A program made the translations under genes and the position numbers. Below are positions 16,344 to 25,856 of a stretch of 64,000 nt of DNA, one piece after another (the first letter of the stretch is position 1; the number at the start of each line of letters is the position of its first letter). Source of the stretch: an uncultured Dorea sp. (GTDB taxonomy: Bacteria; Bacillota; Clostridia; Lachnospirales; Lachnospiraceae); NCBI GenBank assembly GCA_948602995.1, contig CAPEBR010000006.1, positions 1-64,000 of the forward strand, in the 5' to 3' direction. The notes beneath the pieces are model-generated. The model had not been told where the DNA came from and ran no database searches. It saw nothing but the letters and a program-made list of their open reading frames with translations.

Positions 16344-19300
16344 TCAGTATAGCTTAAACAGTCTCTCCGCAAGGATCTCCTCTTCCTCGTATTCAATCAT
16401 CTTTTTTTTGCGCGTTGCCGGGCCTGCACTGATCATCTCATTGATCCGTCCGAAACGGCCCGCGCGGATGCTGGTTTCATTTTTCAGTACTTCCTTTTCC
16501 GTGGAAATGGTATCCTTTCCATTCGTCTCCTGAATATAGTAATTCACAGATTCATCATCATAGAGGATAAACTGCCTAACATACAGATTCTCAAATACCG
16601 GCATCAGCACCTCAGACTGATAGCCGAGGGACTCCCTCTCCTGTGTCTTTCTCTTATAGAAAAGCTGCACCTTGCTTCCGTCAGATGCCTGATAGAAGAT
16701 CATCGCCTTGTCAAACAGCTGTACCTCTCTCAGCCACTCGGCCTTATATTTCATATAACTCGGAAGAATGAGCTGCTTTTCGCACATCTCCCTCAGTACC
16801 TGATGGAGCACCGGCTCAAGATCTGCCGGATAGTCCCGCCCTGCATAATAATCCAGCAGCGCGATCTTACACACATCTGTCAGTTCTTCCTTTTCGTCAC
16901 ATTCCTGTGCAATGATCCGGAATACACATCCGTCAATGCTGCGTCCGCGGATCACATATTCTCTGGAGACAAATGCCAGATATGCCTGCTTCAGCCGGAA
17001 ATACGCATTGCCTGACATATAATAATCCTCGAAAACCTTCTCTTCCCTAAACAGATTTTCCGAGAAAACCATCTGTGTAATGATCCGCTCTCCCAGTTTA
17101 TATACCGGGATTCCGTATTCTAACGCCACATTCCACAGACGTTTCATATCCCTTGTGGCGCCGCAGTAATAATTTGCAAGGTACATTAAGGTGACCTTGT
17201 CATACTGGTCCCGCACAAACATCTCAAAACACAGATAGAGAAGGAATGCATCCTCTCTGTAATTCTCCTCCCTGACCGCAGCACTGGCAAGCCGGAACAC
17301 CTCCTTCTCATCAAAGAAGGAGATTCCCTTCTCCCGGATACTTTCAAGAGTGGTGACTACTTCCTCTCCCTGCTCCTGTCTGCCGGCTGCATCTGCAAAA
17401 TTCCTGCACATTTCCAGAAACTTCGGTTCATAAAAAAGACGTTTTGTATCGTATACGATAGAATCCGTATAGTAACGTCCGTCCATGGATTCCCATACAA
17501 CCCTTGATTCCTTGTCGTAAAGGCGTATAATTGCACCCTCATCCTCACTGTAGGGAACGCGCTGCCTCACCTCGCCGTCCCTTTCGATTACAACTACACA
17601 CTTCATATTCTGAACCTTCGTTGTAATCTCATAAGAATAGCAGATATCCCGCATTGCCTCCATACGCCCTTCATCCATCTCATCCGCCGCACAGAACCGC
17701 TTATATAAAATCTTAAGGTGCTCCGTAATATGGCGCTTCATGAGCTGGTCCCACGTAAAACTCACCATCTGCTCCCGGTATCCGAGATACAACTCCTCAT
17801 CATTTCCATAGGTCAGAAGATTCGCATAGAGAAAGGCAGCCTTTTTATAATCCAGAGCGTTGCCATGCATAAAATACAAAAGAATCGTCCTGGGAAGCGC
17901 TCCCCGGAATGTATTCTCATTCAGGGTGATCATATAATATTCATACAGCCTGGCAATCCTCAGTCCCTCATCCATAGCTCTCTGATACCATACAAAATAG
18001 CGCTGTTCTGCCTTATTCCCCTTAATGAGAAGCGTACAGATCGTATTCAGGATCATCGTCTCACTGTACAGCTTATAGAGCCGTTCCAGGATACGAAACA
18101 GATCCGGACGGAATTCCTTCTGCTGGCTTGCTATATTTGCCACATACAGCGCAACCTCTTTTGAGATCAGGCGATGCTTTGTGGCAAAGTTCAGCACATG
18201 GGTCTCGAACTGCCCCAGCTTCTTAAGAAGCGTGGGCTTCTCGTGATAGCACAGATATGCCTCCAGATAAAACAGTACATCATGAACCTCGAACTCATAC
18301 TGCTGCTCCAGAACCTCCAGCCTCTTATAAGGGTTCTTGTATCTCTGGTCAAGCTGAAGAAGCATGTAGAGGAGCATCCAGGAATCCTGATGCCTGAGAT
18401 ATGTCTTCCCGATCTCATCAAGTACCCGCTCCGTATGTGCCCTGTTGCCCCGTATCAGAGCTGTAAGAAACAGATAGTAACAGTTCGTAAGCGGATCCTT
18501 GCCGATGGCAAATCTGTTGTAATTATAATTCTCCAGAATCCATTTTGCCTCTTCCATGCGGTTTCCTATAATATAGACATGAGCCTGGACAAGCTGATAC
18601 ATCTCACTCTGCGGCTCAATCTTCCTGATAGACAAAAGCTTCTCAATCGCGCTGTCCACCCAGGTCTTAAGCTCCATCCTCCCGGCAACATATCCGATAT
18701 ATTCCTTTACAACCTGTGCCGTCAGAAGCTCTGGCACATGGTGGTTCTCATCGTACTCCTGGTTCTGAAGCACCTCCACCTCATAGACAAGGGTCTCATA
18801 CGGCGTGATAAACCGAAGCGCCCCGTAGTTCCGGCCTCCGTGCAGATATTCCGGCCGGACATAATATTCCACCTCATACGTATTTCCCACAAAGTCCTCT
18901 GTCGTGATCTCTGCCTTGGACGCCTTCAGGAAAGCCCCCTCTGTCTCTATACGCACAAGCATATAACCCCAGGTATTCTTTGTGAGTGTCAGCACGCCCT
19001 TTGTGGACTGGTCAATATCCTCAAAAAGCATTCCCTCACCCGGCAGAGTCAGAAAAATACACTCCTTAAGCTTAACACCCACAAGAAACTCCTCAAGCGC
19101 CTGCTCACCCAATGACCATTTTCTCATATTATCATACAGATAAAAGATACGTTCATTTTCATATTTTAAAATACTGTAAAAATCCCTGGACCGGAACAGC
19201 CTTGCCGCTTCAGAATAATCCTTGATGGCAAGCTTTTTAAAATCTTCCGTATTCTGGACCTTCCCGTATGCAGTTGTTACATACGGTTTTTCCACAATTG

Positions 19301-19628
19301 CCGTAAAGGAAAGCTCATACTCACCGCCTGTACAGACAACCGTAAACTTTCCCTCCTCCACATGTCCCGGCGGCAGTCCCTTCCCATCATAGGTGAACTC
19401 CACCCTGGCCGGATTCCCGTCAAACCCTGAATCCTTCAAATGTACACGAAAAGAAGACGGGTAGATAAGCCCCCGTATCGCGCTGTCATTATTACTCCTT
19501 ATTGAGAAACTCCCCCTGAATACTTCCCCTTCTCCAATTATCAGTACCAGATTCGTTTCTTCAAACACCACCTCCGGTCTCGGTATCCGGAAGTTCCCTT
19601 TTGAAAATTTCTGGATTTTGTTTTTCAA
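16344..19628 (-). CDS. Large DUF5717-type protein: N-terminal beta domains plus helical repeats
   Basis: A 1094-aa protein of unknown function. Residues 1-120 look like an Ig/beta-sandwich domain (SFSIRSNNDSAIRGLIYPSS..VEFTYDGKGLPPGHVEEGKF). A second beta region spans about 185-305. The rest is a long helical array with TPR-like pairs, for example MYQLVQAHVYIIGNRMEEAK, and a short beta insertion near 700. No signal peptide, membrane segment or catalytic motif is seen. It leads a three-gene operon behind a sigma-A-like promoter at 19732-19761. The layout (large scaffold, ASKHA-like partner, TPR partner) suggests a cytoplasmic complex. Confidence 0.75.
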   Translation of the reverse strand: MKNKIQKFSKGNFRIPRPEVVFEETNLVLIIGEGEVFRGSFSIRSNNDSAIRGLIYPSSFRVHLKDSGFDGNPARVEFTYDGKGLPPGHVEEGKFTVVCTGGEYELSFTAIVEKPYVTTAYGKVQNTEDFKKLAIKDYSEAARLFRSRDFYSILKYENERIFYLYDNMRKWSLGEQALEEFLVGVKLKECIFLTLPGEGMLFEDIDQSTKGVLTLTKNTWGYMLVRIETEGAFLKASKAEITTEDFVGNTYEVEYYVRPEYLHGGRNYGALRFITPYETLVYEVEVLQNQEYDENHHVPELLTAQVVKEYIGYVAGRMELKTWVDSAIEKLLSIRKIEPQSEMYQLVQAHVYIIGNRMEEAKWILENYNYNRFAIGKDPLTNCYYLFLTALIRGNRAHTERVLDEIGKTYLRHQDSWMLLYMLLQLDQRYKNPYKRLEVLEQQYEFEVHDVLFYLEAYLCYHEKPTLLKKLGQFETHVLNFATKHRLISKEVALYVANIASQQKEFRPDLFRILERLYKLYSETMILNTICTLLIKGNKAEQRYFVWYQRAMDEGLRIARLYEYYMITLNENTFRGALPRTILLYFMHGNALDYKKAAFLYANLLTYGNDEELYLGYREQMVSFTWDQLMKRHITEHLKILYKRFCAADEMDEGRMEAMRDICYSYEITTKVQNMKCVVVIERDGEVRQRVPYSEDEGAIIRLYDKESRVVWESMDGRYYTDSIVYDTKRLFYEPKFLEMCRNFADAAGRQEQGEEVVTTLESIREKGISFFDEKEVFRLASAAVREENYREDAFLLYLCFEMFVRDQYDKVTLMYLANYYCGATRDMKRLWNVALEYGIPVYKLGERIITQMVFSENLFREEKVFEDYYMSGNAYFRLKQAYLAFVSREYVIRGRSIDGCVFRIIAQECDEKEELTDVCKIALLDYYAGRDYPADLEPVLHQVLREMCEKQLILPSYMKYKAEWLREVQLFDKAMIFYQASDGSKVQLFYKRKTQERESLGYQSEVLMPVFENLYVRQFILYDDESVNYYIQETNGKDTISTEKEVLKNETSIRAGRFGRINEMISAGPATRKKKMIEYEEEEILAERLFKLY

Positions 19629-19731
19629 GCTCTACACCTGCTTCTTTCGCTGCTATTTATCTAAAACGTAACTTCCCGGCATCCTGATCACCTCATGGCA
19701 CAAAAGGCGTCTGAAAACATACGTATAATGA

Positions 19732-19761
19732 ATTATATCATTATTCGACCAGTAATATCAA
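19732..19761 (-). promoter_or_regulatory. Promoter of the DUF5717-DUF5716-TPR operon
   Basis: On the minus strand TTGATA (19761-19756), an 18-bp spacer and TATAAT (19737-19732), about 100 nt upstream of the start codon. Confidence 0.6.
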
Positions 19762-19795
19762 TGCTGTAGACACAAAATCTTAAATTTTTACATAT

Positions 19796-19831
19796 TGGGG
19801 ACGGGGCATTTTTAAAAATGCCCCGTCCCTA
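19796..19831. repeat. GGGGACGGGGCATTTTT palindrome (copy 1)
   Basis: Zero-loop palindrome GGGGACGGGGCATTTTT and its reverse complement. The cupin stop codon TAG is formed on its edge (TAGGGACGGGG on the minus strand). Confidence 0.85.
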
Positions 19832-20170
19832 CTTTAAAATCAGCGCAACGAATGACAGGTCGTATTTCCCTGTATTCACCATACCATGGCCATCCCCGTC
19901 TTTGCAGAAAAACACATCTCCTGCTTCTGCCGGTATATCCTTCCCATTATCATTATATACGCCGCTTCCGCTTAAAATATAATAGGTTTCTGTCTCCCCG
20001 TGATGTTCATGATAGCCAAGTCCGCAGCCTGCCGGAAGAGTCATTCTCGAAAAAAGCCTGCAGTTTTCACCGAGCTCCTCCTGCCCCAGGAACGGCTCTT
20101 TTAAGATATAGCCCTCTCCGCCCTTCGCGTGGTCTTCCCTTATAATTTCTCTTTCTGTTGCTTTTGTCAT
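19829..20170 (-). CDS. Small cupin-domain protein
   Basis: A 113-aa single-domain cupin. The two metal-binding cupin motifs are visible: GCGLGYHEHHGETETYYILSG, with the His-x-His..Glu set, and GDVFFCKDGDGHGMVNTG, with the second-motif His. Such proteins bind a metal and act as small isomerases, dioxygenases or sensors; the substrate is unknown. The ATG follows AAGGAGG at good spacing. The gene stands alone between repeats, and its stop codon lies on the palindrome at 19796. Confidence 0.88.
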   Translation of the reverse strand: MTKATEREIIREDHAKGGEGYILKEPFLGQEELGENCRLFSRMTLPAGCGLGYHEHHGETETYYILSGSGVYNDNGKDIPAEAGDVFFCKDGDGHGMVNTGKYDLSFVALILK

Positions 20171-20285
20171 AGCAGTTCCTCCTTAAACTTAAGTTTTCTC
20201 TGTAACTGCAGGTATCCCTAAAGTCACTTTTCCTCTACTATAACAATACAATACGAAAACGTCAATGAAATTGTGAACAGTAATT

Positions 20286-20476
20286 GTTACTATTCACGGG
20301 GCCGGTTACTGTTCACTCCGTGACCAGTAACCTTCGCAAATCCATCTAAAATTCACTCCGCTGCACGGCATCTGGGCCGATAAGGTGGTGGCTTCTGGCA
20401 TCCAGCCCCTCGCTGAAAGCGACTTTTAAATGGGCTGGATGCATTATGAGCGGACGGCTAGTCCGTGAATAGTAAC
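20286..20476. repeat. MITE-like element copy 2 (191 bp)
   Basis: The ends are GTTACTATTCACGG and CCGTGAATAGTAAC. Flanks are CAGTAATT (20278-20285) and CAGTATTT (20477-20484), a 7/8 target duplication. Inside there is a second nested pair (GGTTACTGTTCAC near 20304) and a long hairpin, CATCCAGCCC..GGGCTGGATG. The element lies just downstream of the permease stop codon and fills the 312-bp gap between permease and cupin. Confidence 0.75.
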
Positions 20477-20482
20477 CAGTAT

Positions 20483-22471
20483 TTACCCCACAATGCGGTA
20501 GTATTCCCGGGCGGTCATTCCATATACGATTACATAAAATACTGCGAATATGGCAATTGTTGTCACTGTGCACAAAAGAAACAGGGATTCATTTACAAGA
20601 CCTAAGATTGCCAAAAGCTTTTTTACAACGGTAAAGGCTACCGCAACGTGTAGAATTGCTGTTATAAGCGGGAGGAAGAACACGGTCAGCACCTGACTTC
20701 TGATGGAACGCTTTACCTCTCTTTTGTCCATCCCTACCTTTTGCATAATCTGATATCTCTCTCTGTCATCGTATCCTTCTGTGATCTGTTTATAATAAAT
20801 AATCAGAACCGTTGCCAGCAAAAACATCAGTCCCAGGTAGATACCGATGAATAAGAGGCCGCCGTACATGCCGTAAAAATCTTCCCTGGCAAGCGTCCTG
20901 CTCTCGTAGGACGACTCTTCAATCTCATTTTCCACCCTTCTTCTGATTTCTTTTGCTACCGCAATACAGTCTTCCTCATTTCCTTTCAGATTAAAGGCAG
21001 CCACGCATTTTATCCGGCAGACTCTCTGCACCCAGGCATCCTGCATATCCGAATTTTCATAAATACTCTTAAGCCATTGTTCTACCTGATCCATCCGGCT
21101 GAATACGACATACAGCCCTTCAACTACTCTGCTCTCGCTTTTTTTCTCAATTTTGATATCCTTAAGCTCTTTTTTGATCCGGTATGTTTCCCCGTCAATC
21201 ATAAGGGACTTCCATCCATACATTTCTTTTCTTGTTGTATAAAACAGCACTTCGTCTTTTGCAAGACTTATGTGCTCCCCACTCATCCGGTTATAATCCT
21301 CCTGCGAGAGCATGAAAAACTCGCAGACATCCTCTATGCCATATGCTCCATCTGCTTTCAGGGTAAGCTGATTTCCATTCTTGACCGCTGCCCCCATGCC
21401 ATAGTGGGTGGTCATCCTGTCCTTCATATTCACGCCATACTCTTTTGTTGTCTCGCGGATGATCTCTTCAAGCCTTTCCTCTTTTTCTGTTGTTGTCCCA
21501 TAAATATCAATGTCGATTTCCCTCGGATATCTTGCATAAAGTGTATCCTCTGCACCTAGATACATACTCACAGAAGTAGACACAAGGATCAGGACTATGG
21601 TACTTAAGATGCAGATGCTGGCAAGACCTGCTGCGTTCTGCTTCATCCGGTAAAGCATTCCTGACACCGAAACAAAATGACTGCTCTTGTAATAATAATT
21701 TTTATTATTCTTCAGAAGCTTTAAAAATGCGATGCTTCCTGCAATAAATAATGCATAAGTTCCAAGTATGACTACAATAACCGCAGCAAGAAACCGGTAC
21801 ACTGCTGCTAAAGGCGATGGAACCGTAAGCGCGGTATAGTAGCCGTATCCGACCAGTACAAGTCCTGCAAATGTCAGCAGATGCCTTGTCTTTGGCTCCC
21901 GTTCCCCCTGACTGCTCCCTCTTAACAGTTCGGCCGGATGCGCAAGCCTCACCTGTATCAGGTTATAAAAAAGTGTCATGGCAAAGATAAGGCAAAAAAG
22001 CACCAGGGTCTTAATCAGGGTATCACGTGGAATCATGTACTCTATCCTCGTGTCATAATTAAGGAGCCGGATTAAAAGAAGCCACATAAGCTTGCTAAAA
22101 AGAGCTCCTGTCAAAAGACCTGCTCCAAGGCTGATTCCTGCCACAATGATTGTTTCAAGCATCAGCATTTTTGCAATATGCCTCTTCCCCATTCCAAGAA
22201 TATTGTATACGCCGATTTCCTTTTTCCGCCGTTTGATCAAAAAACTGTTTGTATAAAACAGGAAGATAACAGCGAACACCATAACAACAACCGAAGCACA
22301 CTCAAGAACCACTGCAAGCCTTCCTTCTCCTATGCTGTCATTCATCGCCAGCCCATCCATAATAAAATACATCATAACCGTTAAGGCTGAAGCCAGTATA
22401 TACGGGATGTAAGTCTTCCGGTTATTTTTTATGTTCGTCACCGCAAGTCTTGCATAAATCTTTTTATTCAT
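20483..22471 (-). CDS. BceB-type ABC transporter permease
   Basis: A 662-aa permease of the BceB/FtsX-like class involved in sensing and resisting cell-wall-active peptides. Features are an N-terminal membrane hairpin (YIPYILASALTVMMYFIMDGLA), the RRKKEIGVYNILGMGKRHIAKMLMLE motif next to a second segment, about ten membrane segments, and a large extracellular domain of some 200 residues (about 320-520) that in BceB proteins binds the peptide. It overlaps the ATPase gene by 8 nt and shares an operon with a BceS/BceR-like pair. Substrate unknown. Confidence 0.88.
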   Translation of the reverse strand: MNKKIYARLAVTNIKNNRKTYIPYILASALTVMMYFIMDGLAMNDSIGEGRLAVVLECASVVVMVFAVIFLFYTNSFLIKRRKKEIGVYNILGMGKRHIAKMLMLETIIVAGISLGAGLLTGALFSKLMWLLLIRLLNYDTRIEYMIPRDTLIKTLVLFCLIFAMTLFYNLIQVRLAHPAELLRGSSQGEREPKTRHLLTFAGLVLVGYGYYTALTVPSPLAAVYRFLAAVIVVILGTYALFIAGSIAFLKLLKNNKNYYYKSSHFVSVSGMLYRMKQNAAGLASICILSTIVLILVSTSVSMYLGAEDTLYARYPREIDIDIYGTTTEKEERLEEIIRETTKEYGVNMKDRMTTHYGMGAAVKNGNQLTLKADGAYGIEDVCEFFMLSQEDYNRMSGEHISLAKDEVLFYTTRKEMYGWKSLMIDGETYRIKKELKDIKIEKKSESRVVEGLYVVFSRMDQVEQWLKSIYENSDMQDAWVQRVCRIKCVAAFNLKGNEEDCIAVAKEIRRRVENEIEESSYESRTLAREDFYGMYGGLLFIGIYLGLMFLLATVLIIYYKQITEGYDDRERYQIMQKVGMDKREVKRSIRSQVLTVFFLPLITAILHVAVAFTVVKKLLAILGLVNESLFLLCTVTTIAIFAVFYVIVYGMTAREYYRIVG

Positions 22472-23237
22472 CCTTCACGCCTCCTGTCATGAGCACAGTA
22501 AGGGTGTCGGAGATCTTCTGAAACATCTGCTCATTTGTAAGATTCCCTCTGTAAAGCTGATGGAATACCTCTCCGTCCTTTATAAACAAAATTCTGTTTG
22601 CCGTACTTGCTGCCTTAACGCTGTGAGTCACCATAAGGATTGTCTGCCCGTCACGGTTAATATCCGAAAAAAGTGCCAGAAGCTCGTCCGAAGAGCGGGA
22701 ATCCAGCGCCCCGGTCGGTTCGTCTGCAAGAATGATCTGGGGTTTTGTAATCAGCGCCCTGGCAACCGCTGTCCTCTGCTTCTGTCCTCCTGAGATTTCG
22801 TAAGGAAACTTCCTGAGAATCTCCCGGATTCCGAGCTTTTTTGCTATTGGTTCCAGCCTCTTTTCCATTTCTTCATATTTCCTGCCGGAAAGTACCAGCG
22901 GAAGGAAGATATTATCCTGCACAGAAAACGTATCCAGAAGATTAAAGTCCTGAAACACGAACCCCAGGTTCTGGCGTCTGAAGGCAGCCATCTCCTTTTC
23001 CATAATTTTTCCAATATCATTCCCCTTCAGATACACCTTCCCATTCGTCGGCCTGTCAAGGGCGGCCAGAATATTCAGAAGCGTTGTCTTCCCTGAACCG
23101 GATTCTCCCATAATCGCCACATATTCTCCGGCCTCTGCGGAAAAGTTCACATCCCGGAGCGCCTCCACCTGGCTGCCTCCCAGTCTGGTGGTGTATATTT
23201 TCTTTACATTCTTCACATCTAAAAGTGTCATGTTCAT
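22464..23237 (-). CDS. BceA-type ABC transporter ATP-binding protein
   Basis: A 257-aa ATPase of the MacB/LolD/BceA class. Walker A is GESGSGKTT near residue 46, the signature ISGGQKQRTAVARALI is near 150, and Walker B is ILADEPTGALD. It powers the BceB-type permease encoded downstream (8-nt overlap). A TATAAT at 23281-23276 on the minus strand with no recognisable -35 lies upstream, as expected for a promoter activated by the neighbouring response regulator. Confidence 0.92.
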   Translation of the reverse strand: MNMTLLDVKNVKKIYTTRLGGSQVEALRDVNFSAEAGEYVAIMGESGSGKTTLLNILAALDRPTNGKVYLKGNDIGKIMEKEMAAFRRQNLGFVFQDFNLLDTFSVQDNIFLPLVLSGRKYEEMEKRLEPIAKKLGIREILRKFPYEISGGQKQRTAVARALITKPQIILADEPTGALDSRSSDELLALFSDINRDGQTILMVTHSVKAASTANRILFIKDGEVFHQLYRGNLTNEQMFQKISDTLTVLMTGGVKDE

Positions 23238-23358
23238 CCCATCCTTTCCTTATTTCAGTTACTTTTTACAATTCCATTATAGAAAAAAGGAAAATGCCCT
23301 GCCATTGATTCAGATTACATTTTCCCTTTATTTCTTACAATTTTGAAAGGTTTGTTCT

Positions 23359-24375
23359 TTACTCCACATGGAGCTTTGAATGAGAAAAACACAGAAAAAC
23401 TTTTGTTCCCCTGTCCGGCTCTGATTCGATCCGGATTCCGTGCCCAAGCCGGTCCATGACTGTCCGGCATAAGTATAACCCAATCCCTGTGGACTTCCTG
23501 CCGCTGCGCCCATTATAGCCCGTAAATCCTCTCTCAAAAACCCTTGGAAGATCTTCAGGACAGATCCCGATTCCTGTGTCTGCAATAACCAGCTCCTCCC
23601 CTTTCATATAAACAGATACACAGGCTCCTTCCCCTGATGTATACTTGAGGGCATTCGAAAGAAGCTGCTCCAAAACAAATGCAATCCACTTTTCATCTGT
23701 CAGTACTTTTCTGTCCACAGAGTCATATTTCAGCCTGATCTTCTGCAGAATAAACATCTGGGAATACTTGCGGATACATTTTTTAAGAATCTCGTCAAGG
23801 TCATACACATCGAAGGAAAGATCCGAAGACATAGATTCCATACGGACATACATCAAAGCCATCTCCACATACTGCTCAATCTTAAACAACTCCAGCTTCA
23901 TCTTTTTGTTCCACTTCCCGCACTCTTCATCCCCTGCATCTTTCTGCATCTGAATCAGGAGTCGCAGGCCTGCAATCGGCGTCTTAATCTGATGCACCCA
24001 CATACTATAATAAGTCCCCATCTCCTGCCTGGCAATCCGGCCTTCTGTCTCAAGCTCCAGCTTCTCTTCATAAAGATGTTTCAGAATCCTCTGATAGTCC
24101 TCCTCAATAAGACCAGGCGGGACAGGGAGGCTCTCAAGCCCTGCTTCCATCCCATCTTCCAGCTCCAAAAGCTCTCTGTGCCGGCGCACATACCTTAAAA
24201 ATCCCAGCAGTCCATACAGAAAAGCCACAAATCCTGCAAGCAGAAACGCATAATTCACTGCCTCCTTCTGAATATCATATAGCAGAAAAACAACATAAAA
24301 AACACCGGAGAACCCGGCATACAGACAAATTCCCCCCATATGCTCCCTCAAATAGCCCTTCATCACCTTCATCAC
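23359..24375 (-). CDS. BceS-like intramembrane-sensing histidine kinase
   Basis: A 338-aa kinase with two N-terminal membrane segments (about 15-60), almost no extracellular loop and a short linker, the intramembrane-sensing architecture that needs the BceAB transporter as its sensor. The phospho-acceptor is in MWVHQIKTPIAGLRLL, and the ATPase boxes are LEQLLSNALKYT, DTGIGI and GIGLYL. It overlaps the response regulator gene by 4 nt. Confidence 0.9.
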   Translation of the reverse strand: MMKVMKGYLREHMGGICLYAGFSGVFYVVFLLYDIQKEAVNYAFLLAGFVAFLYGLLGFLRYVRRHRELLELEDGMEAGLESLPVPPGLIEEDYQRILKHLYEEKLELETEGRIARQEMGTYYSMWVHQIKTPIAGLRLLIQMQKDAGDEECGKWNKKMKLELFKIEQYVEMALMYVRMESMSSDLSFDVYDLDEILKKCIRKYSQMFILQKIRLKYDSVDRKVLTDEKWIAFVLEQLLSNALKYTSGEGACVSVYMKGEELVIADTGIGICPEDLPRVFERGFTGYNGRSGRKSTGIGLYLCRTVMDRLGHGIRIESEPDRGTKVFLCFSHSKLHVE

Positions 24376-25046
24376 TCTACTATGTATCCAATCCCTTTCT
24401 TCGTCTTAATACAATCACAAAGCCCCAGTTCCAGAAGCTTCCTCCTAAGCCTGGAGACATTCACCGTCAATGTATTATCATCAATAAACTCATCGCTCTC
24501 CCACAGACTTGAGATAATCGCATCCCTGGACACAATCCGTCCGGAATTTTCAAACAAAAGCCTGAGAATACGAAACTCATTTTTTGTAAGCAGCATCCTT
24601 TGGTCCTTATAGGAAACGGATGCATCGTTCAGGTTCAGAAGAAGCCCTTTGTACTCCAGTACATTCCCACTCCCCTGAAAAGCATATGCCCTTCTTAATA
24701 CCGCCTGAATCTTCGCCGTCACCACATTCAGGTCAAAAGGCTTTTCTATAAATTCATCTCCGCCCATATTCATAGCCATCACAATATTCATATTATCTGC
24801 CGCTGAGGATAAAAACACAATCGGAACCCGGGAAATCTTCCGGATCTCCTGACACCAGTGAAACCCGTTAAAAAAAGGGAGCACGATGTCGAGAAGCACG
24901 AGCTGCGGATCAAAAGCCACGAACTCCTCCAAAACACTTCGAAAATCCTTTGCACATGCCGCCTCATAATCCCATCTGCCTAAATGCTCCGCCAAAGCAT
25001 CCGCAATCGTCATATCATCTTCCACAATAAAAATCCTGTACATCAT
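24372..25046 (-). CDS. BceR-like response regulator (OmpR family)
   Basis: A 224-aa response regulator. The receiver domain has the acidic pair EDD near the start, the phospho-acceptor in VLLDIVLPFFNG, and the K of FIEKPFDL; a winged-helix OmpR/PhoB output domain follows (about 130-224, ending KTKKGIGYIVE). It is the first gene of the four-gene BceRSAB-type unit and probably activates the bceAB promoter at about 23276. Confidence 0.92.
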   Translation of the reverse strand: MMYRIFIVEDDMTIADALAEHLGRWDYEAACAKDFRSVLEEFVAFDPQLVLLDIVLPFFNGFHWCQEIRKISRVPIVFLSSAADNMNIVMAMNMGGDEFIEKPFDLNVVTAKIQAVLRRAYAFQGSGNVLEYKGLLLNLNDASVSYKDQRMLLTKNEFRILRLLFENSGRIVSRDAIISSLWESDEFIDDNTLTVNVSRLRRKLLELGLCDCIKTKKGIGYIVE

Positions 25047-25062
25047 CTTATACCTCCTCGTA

Positions 25063-25104
25063 AATTGGGGACGGGGTATTTTTCATTTTACCCCGTCCCC
25101 AATT
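25063..25104. repeat. GGGGACGGGGTATTTTT palindrome (copy 2)
   Basis: Same palindrome family as 19796, with a compensating change in both arms (GGGGTA/TACCCC instead of GGGGCA/TGCCCC) and AATT at both ends. It lies between the response regulator and the SleB-like gene. Confidence 0.85.
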
Positions 25105-25109
25105 GATTT

Positions 25110-25724
25110 TCAATGAAAAAAATGATCTCCGATCTGCAATCCGCTGCCGCCCCGGTCAAAATACAGGCATTCTCCCACCGGATTTTCTCCTGAAAGGGCA
25201 TCTGCTGCCGCCTGCATGGCACTGCCTGTATAGCTCTGTGTACTTCTGACCTGGTCAAGCCAGCCTGTACATGCAGGTGTAAACTGTCCGGACTGGTAGA
25301 CCACTTCTTCTATGGTCCCGGGGAATGATCCGCTCCTTACCCGGTTCATGACCACTGCACCAACGGCAACCTGTCCCTCGTATGGCTGGTTTCCTGCTTC
25401 ACAGAAGATAATGGAAGCCAGCAGGCTCTTATTTGCATTTGATACAGCTGACGCCTTCTTTTCTCTCTCCCGCTGTCTTTTCACTGCCTTTCTGGCTTCA
25501 GCCTCCTGCACCGCCCCGACTTTCATGCCTACGATCCCTGCCACCTGGTTATGGTCTGTTTCTATATAGTGTAGATTCTGAACACTCTCTAACATCTCTC
25601 CTGTACTTACCGCTACTACCTTTTCTGTCTGTTGCACCTGGGCCCTGTTTACGAATCCTGTTGAACACAAGGCTGCCGAAACCAGTCCTCCTATGAGGAT
25701 TGCCGCCTTTTGATTCTCAGTCAT
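25110..25724 (-). CDS. SleB-like cell wall hydrolase with N-terminal anchor
   Basis: A 204-aa protein with an N-terminal hydrophobic signal/anchor (AAILIGGLVSAALCSTGF) and a C-terminal Hydrolase_2 domain: LLASIIFCEAGNQPYEGQVAVGAVVMNRV, containing the catalytic Glu, and CLYFDRGG near the end. Members include the spore cortex-lytic enzyme SleB and other muralytic enzymes. The linker is rich in Lys/Arg/Glu. I start at MTENQKAAIL because AGGAGG lies 9 nt upstream; the ATG eight codons earlier has no ribosome-binding site. Germination or growth role cannot be decided. Confidence 0.85.
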   Translation of the reverse strand: MTENQKAAILIGGLVSAALCSTGFVNRAQVQQTEKVVAVSTGEMLESVQNLHYIETDHNQVAGIVGMKVGAVQEAEARKAVKRQREREKKASAVSNANKSLLASIIFCEAGNQPYEGQVAVGAVVMNRVRSGSFPGTIEEVVYQSGQFTPACTGWLDQVRSTQSYTGSAMQAAADALSGENPVGECLYFDRGGSGLQIGDHFFH

Positions 25725-25856
25725 ACCGATAAACCTCCTGTTTTGCATATCACATTTTTGTAGTACCTATAATTAGTATATTCATTAATTTCAATTTCAT
25801 TACAAATATTACAAAAATGTTACACAAAACAGGAAATTCCTTAAGTTTATCCAACT

